A stretch of DNA of 34,088 bases from UBA9926 sp913052075 (GTDB lineage Bacteria; Pseudomonadota; Gammaproteobacteria; Pseudomonadales; Azotimanducaceae), in contig CAJXDD010000007.1 in assembly GCA_913052075.1 (NCBI GenBank), positions 1-34,088 of the forward strand. The letters run 5' to 3'. Under the pieces are notes generated by a model, which saw nothing but the letters and a program-made list of their open reading frames with translations, did not search any database and was not told where the DNA came from. Below are positions 7,293-15,899 of this stretch, piece after piece (the first letter of the stretch is position 1; each line of letters begins with the position of its first letter). Both the position numbers and the translations under genes were made by a program.

Positions 7293-8216
7293 TTAAAGAG
7301 AGGTTGTTTCTGAGAGCCCAAGCGCGATGTTCAAATTTTGAACGGCTGCGCCGGCTGCGCCTTTTCCTAGATTGTCCAACCGAGCTACCAGCAAGAGGTC
7401 TGTTTGACTCTCAAAGCAAAGCAGTTCTACTCGATTTGAGCCGTTTGCCGCTTCCGGGTCTAAAAATCGGTCAATCAAGCAATCTTCAGGGTTAGCTTCC
7501 ATGATTTGGATGAATGGTTCACCGGCATAGGCCGCTTGCCATGCCTCGCAAATCGTGGCGCTCGACATAGGTTGGGTGAAGGCTGATTTCTTCAGCCCGA
7601 TTTCGATAAGCATCCCTTGATAAAAGTTGCCGACATGGGGCAAGAAAATGGGTGCTGAATCTAGGCCAGAAAATTTAGCCATTTCAGGCAAATGTTTGTG
7701 ATTGAGGTCAAACGCATATGGCCTGCAAGCTGCTGCGTCGTTGCCAGAGTATTGCTCAATCATTGCCTTGCCGCCCCCGGAGTAACCGGATAATGCACTC
7801 ACGAATATCGCCGTTTCTCTTGGCAGCAGCGCTTGGTCGATCAGCGGACGGATGGCGAGCGTGAAGCCCGTCGGATAGCAACCAGGATTGGCAATACGCC
7901 TGTTGGTCCTGATGTGTTCGCGCTGAACGGGACTCAGTTCTGGAAGACCGTAAGTCCAACCTGGATGGGTTCTATGGGCGGTGCTAGCGTCAATGAGAAT
8001 TTGCTCATCGATCAACGCTGCTGTTTGGATCGCTGCTTCGTCAGGCAAGCAAAGAATCACTGCATCGGCCTCGCTGATGATGGATTGCTTGGCTGTATGA
8101 TCCTTGCGCCGCTCTTCGTCGATACTGATGACAGCAATGTCGGGATGCCTTTCGAGGCGATCACGGATCTGGAGACCAGTCGTGCCATTTTGACCATCGA
8201 TAAAGACGTGGAACAT
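7293..8216 (-). CDS. argC: N-acetyl-gamma-glutamyl-phosphate reductase, type II
   Basis: The enzyme (307 aa) makes N-acetylglutamate semialdehyde, the third step of arginine synthesis, using NADPH in the cytoplasm. The N-terminal Rossmann motif is VFIDGQNGTTGLQIRDRL, the catalytic cysteine is C113 in RIANPGCYPTGFTL, and the catalytic His region is FLPHVGNFYQGM. The short length and the IDGQ-GTTG wording mark the type II form, distinct from the ~335-345 residue E. coli type. Start ATG 8216. It is the first gene of a two-gene run with the MocR-type aminotransferase. Three ACGTG repeats lie just upstream. Confidence 0.93.
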   Translation of the reverse strand: MFHVFIDGQNGTTGLQIRDRLERHPDIAVISIDEERRKDHTAKQSIISEADAVILCLPDEAAIQTAALIDEQILIDASTAHRTHPGWTYGLPELSPVQREHIRTNRRIANPGCYPTGFTLAIRPLIDQALLPRETAIFVSALSGYSGGGKAMIEQYSGNDAAACRPYAFDLNHKHLPEMAKFSGLDSAPIFLPHVGNFYQGMLIEIGLKKSAFTQPMSSATICEAWQAAYAGEPFIQIMEANPEDCLIDRFLDPEAANGSNRVELLCFESQTDLLLVARLDNLGKGAAGAAVQNLNIALGLSETTSL

Positions 8217-8234
8217 GTCGGGTGGGTCACTTAA

Positions 8235-8272
8235 ACGTGGCTACATTTTAACACGTGGTTCGATAGCACGTG
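8235..8272. repeat. Three ACGTG motifs in the argC upstream region
   Basis: ACGTG occurs at 8235, 8253 and 8268. The last two lie in CACGTG palindromes, the third extended to GCACGTGC. The first two are direct repeats (TTAAACGTGG and TTAACACGTGG). This may be an operator cluster controlling argC; no regulator is known to me that fits it. Confidence 0.3.
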
Positions 8273-8350
8273 CTGTCAATTCTGCGAGGTTGCGCTGAGT
8301 GGGCGACTAACGGGTAAATCCCATTGGGGTTGCGACGAGGATTGGAGAAT

Positions 8351-9607
8351 TCAAACAGGTTGAGCCAGCGCGAGCTGCTGCAGTTGGCGGTACCTTGCGT
8401 TACCCATCGATGCGCGGTTTGGAGTGTGAAACCAAGGCGCTTCGAGCACTTGATTTAGTGGAACTTGGGGATGCCAATGGTCTCGCAGGAAGTGGATGAA
8501 CTTGAGTTGTCTAAACCCATCAAACCACGCGTCTACCGCGCGCTGGAATTGTGTGTGGCTTGGGGCCGATTGCTTGAGGTTAGATAGCTGGCCCACCAGC
8601 TGCGTGCTCTCGATGTAGTGCTTGATGGCGGGATCCTGAAGCTCGCCGAGCTGCTCAGGCAACGTGATTTGATTCAATGCGCTGAGGAGAAGCCCCAGAG
8701 TTTGAAAGCTGGCAGGCGCATAAAAGGTAGGCCATTCATTTGCTTGCAGATTGCTGACAAGCGAGTGCATCGCTGGACCGGTGCCAATCGGAACCCGATT
8801 AGATTGTCGATTAGAGAGCCGGATCGCTTGGCCTCTTAGCGGCACGACGTCCCCGACTTTGGCGAGTTTGTTGAGAAGATAGAAGTCCTCTCCAGCGGAG
8901 CGCTTAGGCACCCCGCGAACCTTGGCATAGGCCTCTGCTCTGACGCCGATTAATGAACCAAGGGTAGGAAAAGCATATTGCGATTTGGCGAAGGCGAGAC
9001 CGGACGTGTAGTGATGGAGCCGACATTCAAAAAGAAGCGTCGCTGCTTTCTGCTCGGCTGATCCCGTGAGCAAATGTCTGAACGGAAAAACGACACCGCT
9101 GGCTGAGGACGGCCATGGCCGCGTTAGGTAATCGCTTGGGAGTCTTGCGTCAGCGTCGGTGATATAGATACGGTCTGTGGCAAGTGTGCCGTCAGCGAAC
9201 AGCATAAGCGCAGCATCGCCCCCCAGTTTTCTGGCGAGCCCAACTCCTTGCTTGATGGGCGGACAATGATCCGTCGTGCAGTAGTCAAAGATGAGGGTCG
9301 AGTGGCCACTCGCAAGTCGGTGCAGGGTCCACCAGCGACCGTGAGCGATTTGCGGCTCAGCCCGTAATGCTCGAAGGCAGTCGAGGGTGGCGGGATCGGG
9401 GCGCGGCGCGTTAATCACTAGAATGACTAGACAACTCTCTGGGAGCGCTAGGATGAGCCGTTTTATGGACGCAACCCTCTCTCGATAAGCGGGGATCACT
9501 AAAGCGGTGTCATACGAAGACCCGAGGGCAAGGTCATCAATTTCTGGCTCCGCGTGGCCGGAGAGATACTTGGTCACTGCCTTCGAAGCTCGACCCTTCA
9601 GGTTCAT
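8351..9607 (-). CDS. Glycosyltransferase family 2-like protein
   Basis: The 418-residue protein has a GT-A type nucleotide-sugar transferase core. Seen: TALVIPAYRERVASI near residue 34 (the first strand), VILVINAPRPDPAT, and YITDADARLP with a DxD-type metal site (about residue 165). A later RSAGEDFYLLNKLAKVGDV carries the ED pair that acts as base region in GT2 enzymes. The C-terminal 150 residues match nothing I know. No membrane segment is visible, so it would be cytoplasmic. ATG 9607 overlaps the miaE stop as TGATG. It ends an esterase-miaE-glycosyltransferase run. The acceptor is unknown. Confidence 0.75.
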   Translation of the reverse strand: MNLKGRASKAVTKYLSGHAEPEIDDLALGSSYDTALVIPAYRERVASIKRLILALPESCLVILVINAPRPDPATLDCLRALRAEPQIAHGRWWTLHRLASGHSTLIFDYCTTDHCPPIKQGVGLARKLGGDAALMLFADGTLATDRIYITDADARLPSDYLTRPWPSSASGVVFPFRHLLTGSAEQKAATLLFECRLHHYTSGLAFAKSQYAFPTLGSLIGVRAEAYAKVRGVPKRSAGEDFYLLNKLAKVGDVVPLRGQAIRLSNRQSNRVPIGTGPAMHSLVSNLQANEWPTFYAPASFQTLGLLLSALNQITLPEQLGELQDPAIKHYIESTQLVGQLSNLKQSAPSHTQFQRAVDAWFDGFRQLKFIHFLRDHWHPQVPLNQVLEAPWFHTPNRASMGNARYRQLQQLALAQPV

Positions 9608-10173
9608 CAATGCAGACGCGGTCTGATAGGGATTTCAGCGAGGACAGTCGCTTCTTCCTCAAGCCAAAATTCGAGCCTCTCCTGTACCTCGTTTGGATGA
9701 AAGTAGAGGTTGGCGATCTCGATAAAACGGCTTTGATGCTCAGTCTCAGAGCGCGCGAGGACCGTGTAGAAGGAGGCGAGCTTGACATCCTCTAGTGCGC
9801 CCGCGATCAGCGAAAATCGCTCTGCGCCGCGCGCTTCAATGACAGATCCTGTCAAAAGCCGATCCAGCAAGTAAGGCTCTCGCGTTTTGTCCATTCGCCG
9901 TCTCAATGCATTGACGTAGGGATCTTTATCATCCGCAGTCAACATCAATCCTCGCGCTTCGATGAGTCGGTACACTTGCCTGAAGTGGTTCATCTCTTCA
10001 AGCGCTAGATCGATCATCTCCGTCACGAGGCGGGGTCGATCGGGATAGTGCGCCACCATCGACATGGCCATGGCAGAGGCTTTGCGCTCGTTGGCGGCGT
10101 GGTCGAGAAGGAATTCGTCAAATGACCCAAGTACTGCGTCCAGCCAGTCTTGTGCTGAAGCGGTTTTGAGCAT
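9607..10173 (-). CDS. miaE: tRNA-(ms2io6A)-hydroxylase, MiaE
   Basis: This diiron monooxygenase hydroxylates the isopentenyl group of ms2i6A at position 37 of tRNAs reading UNN codons. The 188-residue product has the ferritin-like four-helix pattern: DHAANERKASAMAMS with the first iron ligand E29, LEEMNHFRQVY (E60xxH63), and the second half GSVIEARGAERF and SETEHQSRF giving the second Glu/ExxH pair. It needs MiaA and MiaB products, which are not in this window. ATG 10173 overlaps the stop of the esterase as TGATG; a GTG at 10182 is a possible alternative. Confidence 0.92.
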   Translation of the reverse strand: MLKTASAQDWLDAVLGSFDEFLLDHAANERKASAMAMSMVAHYPDRPRLVTEMIDLALEEMNHFRQVYRLIEARGLMLTADDKDPYVNALRRRMDKTREPYLLDRLLTGSVIEARGAERFSLIAGALEDVKLASFYTVLARSETEHQSRFIEIANLYFHPNEVQERLEFWLEEEATVLAEIPIRPRLH

Positions 10174-10820
10174 CAAAGGCACCGGCGAATGAAGCGAGCA
10201 ATGTCTTCGATTTCTTCGACGCAGACTTGGTGACCCATGGGGTAGTCATGCCATTCGATGTCGTACGCGAGGCGGATGAGGTTTTCCCGAGAGGTCGCGG
10301 CGCGCATGATCGGGATCATTGGGTCCGCTGTCCCATGACCCATAAAGATGGGGAGCGCGAGATTGGCATCGGTACGCTCTTGCTCGGTCGCGGCGGCGTC
10401 ATGCAAATAGGTGGACAAAGCGATGATTCCCGCGATTCGCTGCTCGTAGCGCAGTCCTACTTCCAATGCCATTACGCCGCCTTGGGAGAAACCGGCAAGG
10501 ATGATGCGCTCGGGACGAATACCCTTATCGATTTGGGCTTGAATGAGGGTCTTGATCGACAGCGCTGAGGCCTTGATGTCGTCGCTGCCTGCATGTTCCG
10601 AGTGAGGCACAAAGTCATACCAAGCCTTGAGCGGCTCGCCCTCGTTGATCGTGATCGGCCGCTCTGGTGCATGTGGGAAAACAAAGCGCAATTCCAGGTC
10701 GTCAACGCCTAACTCTGGCACGATGGGTTCAAAGTCGTGTCCGTCCGCGCCCAATCCATGAAGGAAGATCACCGCGCCTCGTGCGGGTTGTTCGGGCTCA
10801 ATGACGACGGTCTCTAGCAT
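10173..10820 (-). CDS. Alpha/beta hydrolase, phospholipase/carboxylesterase family
   Basis: The 215-residue enzyme hydrolyses short carboxylic esters. The triad is visible: S112 in GFSQGG, D166 in GTADPMIP and H197 in PMGHQVC; the oxyanion-hole HGLGADGHDF is at residues 21-30. It resembles the EstB/YpfH-type bacterial carboxylesterases related to acyl-protein thioesterases. No signal peptide is seen, so it is cytoplasmic. It is the first gene of the run with miaE and the glycosyltransferase, and is divergent from the racemase operon across about 160 bases. The natural substrate is unknown. Confidence 0.9.
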   Translation of the reverse strand: MLETVVIEPEQPARGAVIFLHGLGADGHDFEPIVPELGVDDLELRFVFPHAPERPITINEGEPLKAWYDFVPHSEHAGSDDIKASALSIKTLIQAQIDKGIRPERIILAGFSQGGVMALEVGLRYEQRIAGIIALSTYLHDAAATEQERTDANLALPIFMGHGTADPMIPIMRAATSRENLIRLAYDIEWHDYPMGHQVCVEEIEDIARFIRRCL

Positions 10821-10980
10821 GGGATGCGCCTCTCATGTGGCAATCGAGCGCTAAGGATACCGCGACTGGAGGGGCGGCTGAACCCTAGTTCCCTAATCCT
10901 CAGATTCCGCCTAGGTGATTGATTGCGAAGACCTCAGCACTTGTGCCTAAATGAAAGCAACTAGAGAGGGAGGACACGGC

Positions 10981-12117
10981 ATGGGACCGTTAACCGGATA
11001 TCGAATTATTGAACTCGCTGGGATAGGCCCTGGCCCATTTTGCGGGATGATGCTCGCGGATATGGGTGCTGAGGTGATCCGTATAGATCGTTATGGAGCT
11101 ACTGCTAGGGGTCAAGATGTTTTGGGCCGCGGACGCAAATCCATTGCGCTGGATTTAAAGAATCCGGAAGCAGTCGATGTTGTGCTTAAGTTGTGCGAAT
11201 CCGCGGACGCGTTGTTTGAGGGCTTTAGACCTGGCGTCACCGAGCGTTTAGGCCTTGGACCAGAGGATTGTATGGCCAGAAATCCAAAATTGGTTTACGG
11301 GCGCATGACAGGGTGGGGTCAAGAAGGACCCATGGCACAAGCGGCCGGTCACGACATTAACTACATCTCTCTCGCGGGTGCGCTGCACGCCATCGGTCCA
11401 AAAGACGGTAAACCTGTTCCGCCCCTTAACCTTGTGGGTGATTTTGGCGGCGGCGGAATGCTGCTGGCTTTTGGTATCGCCTGTGGAATGCTCGAAGCGA
11501 ACAAGTCAGGCAAAGGACAGGTAGTGGATGCGGCCATGGTTGATGGCTCAGCGACACTGATGGCGATGTTTTTCACCATGCATGCTGCGGGGGTGTTCAA
11601 GGAGGAACGCGCCAGCAATATGCTAGACGGCGGAGCACATTTTTATGGGACCTACGAGACAGGAGATGGCAAGTACATCTCGCTCGGGTCCATTGAGCCT
11701 CAGTTTTACGCACTCTTGATCGAGAAGGCTGGTCTCGACCGGGAAGAATTTGCACCGCAAATGAATCAAAGCGAGTGGCCAAAATTGCAAGCCCGGCTTA
11801 CCGAGGTATTCAAAACTAAATCGAGAGACGAGTGGTGCGCTATTATGGAGGGGTCAGACGTTTGCTTTGCGCCTGTCCTATCCATTAGCGAAGTGGCGTC
11901 CCATCCACACAATGCCGAGCGACAGACATTTCAGTCCTTGGACGGGGTGATGCAACCCTCGCCCTCTCCGCGGTTTTCACGAACCGCTCCTGCGTTATCA
12001 ACGGCATCGCGTCAGCCGGGTCAAGATACTCGAGATATTCTGGCAATCGCTGGATATGATGCGGGTGAGGTTGATCGACTGATTGGTAGTCAAGTGGCAT
12101 CGGATGCGGCGCAATAA
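10981..12117 (+). CDS. CoA-transferase family III protein, alpha-methylacyl-CoA racemase-like
   Basis: The 378-residue protein belongs to the CaiB/BaiF family and resembles alpha-methylacyl-CoA racemases, which invert the 2-methyl centre of branched acyl-CoAs before beta-oxidation. The N-terminal LTGYRIIELAGIGPGPFCGM and MLADMGAEVIRIDR are typical. The racemase pair His/Asp is present: H in QAAGHDINYISLAGAL (about residue 124) and D in NLVGDFGGGGM (about 154), as in mycobacterial MCR. Start ATG 10981 is chosen over ATG 10951 since AGGGAGGA lies seven bases before it. The TAA overlaps the next gene's ATG as TAATG. It leads a four-gene operon. A true CoA transferase (Asp at the position of the CaiB nucleophile) is a less likely alternative. 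Confidence 0.87.
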   Translation: MGPLTGYRIIELAGIGPGPFCGMMLADMGAEVIRIDRYGATARGQDVLGRGRKSIALDLKNPEAVDVVLKLCESADALFEGFRPGVTERLGLGPEDCMARNPKLVYGRMTGWGQEGPMAQAAGHDINYISLAGALHAIGPKDGKPVPPLNLVGDFGGGGMLLAFGIACGMLEANKSGKGQVVDAAMVDGSATLMAMFFTMHAAGVFKEERASNMLDGGAHFYGTYETGDGKYISLGSIEPQFYALLIEKAGLDREEFAPQMNQSEWPKLQARLTEVFKTKSRDEWCAIMEGSDVCFAPVLSISEVASHPHNAERQTFQSLDGVMQPSPSPRFSRTAPALSTASRQPGQDTRDILAIAGYDAGEVDRLIGSQVASDAAQ

Positions 12118-14024
12118 TGCCGAGATCCTTTTCTGAGCGATATATAGCCTCGCGGGACGATCCCGAGGCTTATTGGCGGGTCGAAGCCGAACAACTTCCT
12201 TGGTTATCGCCGCCCAGCGCTATTGTCGACGAGAGATCTGACGGGCTGGCCGATTATTTCTCCGATGGAACAACCAATACAGCTTATCTTGCGCTTGATC
12301 ATCAGATCGAGCTAGGTCGAGGCGATCAAACGGCACTCATTTATGACTCGCCAGTGACGCATACCATCAAGCACTTCAGTTACCGAGAAGTGTTAGCCGA
12401 GGTAGAGCAGGTGGCGGGCGCCTTGTCTCTCATGGGGGTAGGGCCTGGAGACCGGGTCATTATCTACTTGCCGATGGTGCCGGAGGCGGCATTTGCCATG
12501 CTCGCGTGCGCGAGACTCGGTGCGATTCACTCGGTGGTGTTTGGTGGGTTCGCCCCACGAGAATTGGCCACTAGAATTGATGATGCGACGCCTAAAGTGC
12601 TGATGACCGCGACCTGCGGCATCGAATTTGACCAAGTGATTCCCTACATGCCGCTGGTAGATGAAGCCTGCCGTTTGGCTGAACACCAAGTTGATGGACG
12701 AATGATTTTGGCACGGCCAGAAGCGACTTACGCGTTAAGTTCGGGAGATGTGGACTGGGGGAGTCAGGTTAAAAAGGCCCCAGCCGCGCCTTGGGTTGAG
12801 GTCAAAGCAACCGATCCGCTTTACATCCTGTATACCTCTGGAACGACCGGGAAGCCTAAGGGCGTCGTTCGTGACCATGGTGGTCATGCGGTCGCGTTAA
12901 AGCACAGTATGGAGGTGCTGTACGGTGCGGAACCAGGAGATGTTTTCTGGGCTGCGTCAGATGTGGGCTGGGTGGTGGGTCACTCTTATATTGTCTATGC
13001 ACCACTCCTAATGGGGTGTACGACAGTTCTCTTTGAGGGGAAGCCTGTACGCACGCCTGATGCCGGAACCTTTTGGCGAGTGATGGCCGAACACAAGGTC
13101 AATATCTTTTTTACGGCTCCCACCGCTTTTCGTGCGATTAGGAAGGAAGATCCTGACGGTGCACTCATCAACCAGTACGACCTTGGCGCATTGAAGTCAC
13201 TTTTTTTGGCAGGAGAGCGAACAGATCCGGCGACCTATCATTGGTTAGTCGAAAGAATTCCTGTGCCTGTCGTTGATCATTGGTGGCAAACCGAGACGGG
13301 CAGCCCGGTGGCTGGTGTGCCTCAAGGGCAAGGCGAGCCATTGCCGGTCAAAGTGGGCAGCGCTGGGCCGGTACTTCCTGGATACGAGGTCAAGATTCTG
13401 GATGAATCACTAACGCCTTGTGCGCCTGGCGAAACGGGAGCGGTTGTACTGTCGCTGCCATTACCGCCCGGGTGTTTGCCCACTGTATGGAACAATCATG
13501 ATCGTCTTATTGATGCTTATTTGACTGAGTACCCCGGCTACTACCACACAGGTGACGGGGGTTACCTTGACGAGGACGGATATCTCTTTATCACGGGTAG
13601 AACGGATGATGTGATTAACGTTGCCGGTCATCGATTGTCCACCGGTGAAATGGAAGCTGTCGTCGCCCTTCATCCTGCCGTTGCCGAATGCGCGGTGATC
13701 GGTGTTCAGGACGACGACAAAGGCCAGGTACCGCTGGGTCTGCTGGTTTTGAAAGATGGAGCCGAAGCAACGTTGGGTGCGATTGGCTCGGAGCTCATCC
13801 AGCTGGTTCGCTCGAATATTGGAGCGTTTGCGAATTTTAAGAAGTACGTGGTGGTGCAACGGTTGCCAAAAACTCGATCCGGGAAAATTCTACGAAAGAC
13901 CATGCGTCAAATCGCAGATGGTCAAACAGTAGATACGCCGGCCACCATCGATGATCCAGTGATACTCGATGAGATTACCGATGTGCTAACTGCAGCAGGT
14001 TTAGGGCACCGAGAGGGAGTATGA
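12117..14024 (+). CDS. Propionyl-CoA synthetase-like acyl-CoA ligase (ANL superfamily)
   Basis: The enzyme (635 aa) activates a short carboxylic acid with ATP and CoA. It matches the PrpE branch: the ACAS N-terminal part, NTAYLALDHQIELGRGDQTA, SVVFGGFAPRELATRI, the P-loop YTSGTTGKPKG (about residue 240), DHWWQTETGSPV, YHTGDGGYLDEDGY, and RTDDVINVAGHRLSTGEMEA. The catalytic/acetylation lysine is in TRSGKILRKTM (about residue 589). Translation is coupled to the racemase by TAATG and to the following SDR by ATGA. Propionate or another short or branched acid is likely; without prpBC nearby, assimilation through methylmalonyl-CoA or synthesis of an acyl-CoA for the racemase are both possible. Confidence 0.9.
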   Translation: MPRSFSERYIASRDDPEAYWRVEAEQLPWLSPPSAIVDERSDGLADYFSDGTTNTAYLALDHQIELGRGDQTALIYDSPVTHTIKHFSYREVLAEVEQVAGALSLMGVGPGDRVIIYLPMVPEAAFAMLACARLGAIHSVVFGGFAPRELATRIDDATPKVLMTATCGIEFDQVIPYMPLVDEACRLAEHQVDGRMILARPEATYALSSGDVDWGSQVKKAPAAPWVEVKATDPLYILYTSGTTGKPKGVVRDHGGHAVALKHSMEVLYGAEPGDVFWAASDVGWVVGHSYIVYAPLLMGCTTVLFEGKPVRTPDAGTFWRVMAEHKVNIFFTAPTAFRAIRKEDPDGALINQYDLGALKSLFLAGERTDPATYHWLVERIPVPVVDHWWQTETGSPVAGVPQGQGEPLPVKVGSAGPVLPGYEVKILDESLTPCAPGETGAVVLSLPLPPGCLPTVWNNHDRLIDAYLTEYPGYYHTGDGGYLDEDGYLFITGRTDDVINVAGHRLSTGEMEAVVALHPAVAECAVIGVQDDDKGQVPLGLLVLKDGAEATLGAIGSELIQLVRSNIGAFANFKKYVVVQRLPKTRSGKILRKTMRQIADGQTVDTPATIDDPVILDEITDVLTAAGLGHREGV

Positions 14025-14788
14025 AAGCGTGTAAAGGAACCGTTGTGATCACGGGTGCGAGCTCGGGGTTTGGGAGAGCGGCGGCTAAGCGGTTCGCCAG
14101 CGAAGGATACCGCTTGGTTCTGATGGCCCGCCGTTTGGAACGATTGACTGATTTAGCCTCCTCTCTCGAGGAAGAGGCGCAATGTCATGTGGTGGAACTC
14201 GATGTGCGGGATTCGAGCGCGGTCTCGGAAGCGTTTGCAACGCTCCCAGAGCTGTTTCATCAGCCGGATATCTTAATCAATAACGCAGGCCTGGCGCTGG
14301 GCTTAAGCGGTGCTGATGCTGTGGATCTTGACGACTGGGAAACGATGGTGGACACAAATATTAAGGGCCTCATGTATTGCACACGTGCTTGCTTGCCGAT
14401 GATGGTAGAACAAGGTCGGGGTCACGTCATTAACATGGGCTCTGTTGCTGCCAATTGGCCCTATCCCGGAGGTAATGTTTACGGCGGTACCAAAGCGTTT
14501 GTCCAACAATTTACGCGTAACCTCCGTGCGGACCTTTTGGGTAAAGGTGTTCGCGCCACGGTGATCGAGCCAGGAATGTGTGAGACCGAGTTTTCAGTCG
14601 TGCGCTTTAGTGGAGATCAGAGCAAAGCGGCTGCAGTTTACGAGGGAATGAAACCACTGTCTGCCGAGGACATTGCTGACGTCATCGTTTGGGTTGCGTT
14701 ACGGCCAGCGCATGTCAATATCAATCAGATTGAATTGATGCCGGTTGAGCAATCCTGGTCTCCCTTCGCTGTCCACCGGGAATTGTGA
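14021..14788 (+). CDS. Short-chain dehydrogenase/reductase, YdfG-like
   Basis: The 255-residue protein is a classical SDR. Seen: the cofactor loop TGASSGFGRAAAK (residues 11-23), LDVRD, NNAGLALG, the catalytic Ser in INMGSVAANWP and the YxxxK in NVYGGTKAF, with PGMCETEF after it. The Arg pair MARRLERL after the second strand favours NADP(H). The pattern is that of E. coli YdfG, which oxidises 3-hydroxy acids and serine and reduces malonic semialdehyde. In this operon a 3-hydroxy acid or semialdehyde substrate is plausible but inferred. ATGA overlap with the ligase gene shows coupling. Confidence 0.9.
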   Translation: MKACKGTVVITGASSGFGRAAAKRFASEGYRLVLMARRLERLTDLASSLEEEAQCHVVELDVRDSSAVSEAFATLPELFHQPDILINNAGLALGLSGADAVDLDDWETMVDTNIKGLMYCTRACLPMMVEQGRGHVINMGSVAANWPYPGGNVYGGTKAFVQQFTRNLRADLLGKGVRATVIEPGMCETEFSVVRFSGDQSKAAAVYEGMKPLSAEDIADVIVWVALRPAHVNINQIELMPVEQSWSPFAVHREL

Positions 14789-14827
14789 CCCGTGCGTCTG
14801 GCCCGTGACGAGTGGTATACTGAACGC

Positions 14828-15205
14828 ATGATTATTGTTCACGGCATATTTCCTATCAGAGCGGATGCTAGATCCAAAGCGCTCGCCCTAATGGAAGAAA
14901 TGTCTTCACTGTCTCGTAAAGAACCGGGTTGCTTAACCTACGAGTTCTATGCGGCGCTTTCCTCGGATACGGAGTTCTTATTGTTCCAAGAGTGGGAATC
15001 TGTTGACGCGCTCCAAGATCACTTTGAGACCCCACATATGGAGACCTTTCTGAGTGAGTTACCAGAGGTGCTTAACGGTGAGATCATGACCAGGCGTTAT
15101 GAGGTCAGGAGTCGTGAGAGAGATGCCCGTACGTCACGTCAGTCGACCAGAAGGTCAAAGCAATCGTCGATGCCTGAGCAAACCGTGCCCAAAATAATTC
15201 ACTAG
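14828..15205 (+). CDS. ABM-domain protein (antibiotic biosynthesis monooxygenase fold), YgiN-like
   Basis: The 125-residue protein carries one ABM domain: IIVHGIFPIRADARSKAL, SRKEPGCLTYEFY, FLLFQEWESVDALQDHFETPHMETFL. This ferredoxin-like dimer is found in quinol monooxygenases and in small heme or unknown enzymes. The last ~30 residues are an extra, disordered, basic and Ser-rich tail (RSRERDARTSRQSTRRSKQ) not usual for the family. An upstream GTG frame start (14792) exists, but homologues I know begin at the MIIVHG position, so ATG 14828 is preferred; neither has a clear ribosome binding site. It follows the SDR by 39 bases and ends the operon. Confidence 0.8.
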   Translation: MIIVHGIFPIRADARSKALALMEEMSSLSRKEPGCLTYEFYAALSSDTEFLLFQEWESVDALQDHFETPHMETFLSELPEVLNGEIMTRRYEVRSRERDARTSRQSTRRSKQSSMPEQTVPKIIH

Positions 15206-15386
15206 CACCCGGCTGGGTGAACGTGGGCGGTCGAATGCCTGACTTTATCTTTTCCCCTGAAAACGGATCTCGATAACGCCCAGGTAATGCCCCGCTTAAA
15301 TATAGCTGATAGGGTGTGAAGTGTTATCTATCCAAGCGTGGGCATACTTATCGATGTGGTCCCCAAACCGCTGAGCATCCTAGCGC

Positions 15387-15743
15387 CTAGGAACAAAACA
15401 GCGCCAGCACTGACTCGGGTGGTCGACCGATTTTTGCTTTGCCTCTATACCGCACAATGGGTCGCTGCAATAATTCGGGGTGGCGCGCTATCAGTGCGAT
15501 TCGTTCGCTAGGGGTCAGAGAGGAAGAGTCAACGGAGGGTTCGACTTTGGCGACGTCCTCGGTACGCAAAATGGCCACTTTACCATCGATCAATTGATCT
15601 GCGAGCGCATGCAGTGCTTGCTCGGAGGGCGGGGTTTCCAAATACAATTGAACTCTAAAATCGATCCCCTCGTCTTCAAGTAGAGCAAGGGTTGCCCTTG
15701 ATTTCGAACAGAGAGGGTTATGAAATATGGTCGTATCTGTCAC
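15387..15743 (-). CDS. ArsC/Spx-family arsenate reductase-like protein (YfgD-like)
   Basis: The 118-residue thioredoxin-fold protein has the ArsC pattern: TIFHNPLCSKSRATL with the active Cys (C12), then LYLETPPSEQALHAL, and RTEDVAKVEPS where ArsC has an Arg region, and LLQRPIVRYRGKAKIGRPPESV with the conserved 'QRPIV' loop. It would reduce arsenate with glutathione and glutaredoxin, but no arsB or arsR is near, so the actual role is unproven; YfgD-type proteins are commonly orphaned like this. Start: GTG 15743, 12 bases after AAAAGG; a TTG at 15767 in the same frame is the alternative. Confidence 0.83.
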   Translation of the reverse strand: MTDTTIFHNPLCSKSRATLALLEDEGIDFRVQLYLETPPSEQALHALADQLIDGKVAILRTEDVAKVEPSVDSSSLTPSERIALIARHPELLQRPIVRYRGKAKIGRPPESVLALFCS

Positions 15744-15899
15744 CGTAATAACGAGCCTTTTGATCAAGCTAAAAAGGTTAACCGGTGCGTGATTCGAATC
15801 CTAGTGTAACTGAGATCATCCAAGCTGCGGCTAGTCAATTTAGCGGCGACTATATTTAGGCTGAAATAGGACAGTTGGCGCGTTGGGATCGTAAACGTA

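Noticed and set aside
8251..8279. TTGACA -35 box of an argC promoter
   Set aside because: A perfect TTGACA lies on the minus strand at 8279-8274, but no -10 sits at 16-19 bases; only ACGTG repeats do.
13461..13859. 132-codon minus-strand ORF inside the ligase gene
   Set aside because: Shadow frame of the ligase, with no start signal.
15781..15805. TPsiC-arm-like GATTCGAATCC sequence near the ArsC-like gene
   Set aside because: No acceptor stem, anticodon arm or D-arm could be found around it.
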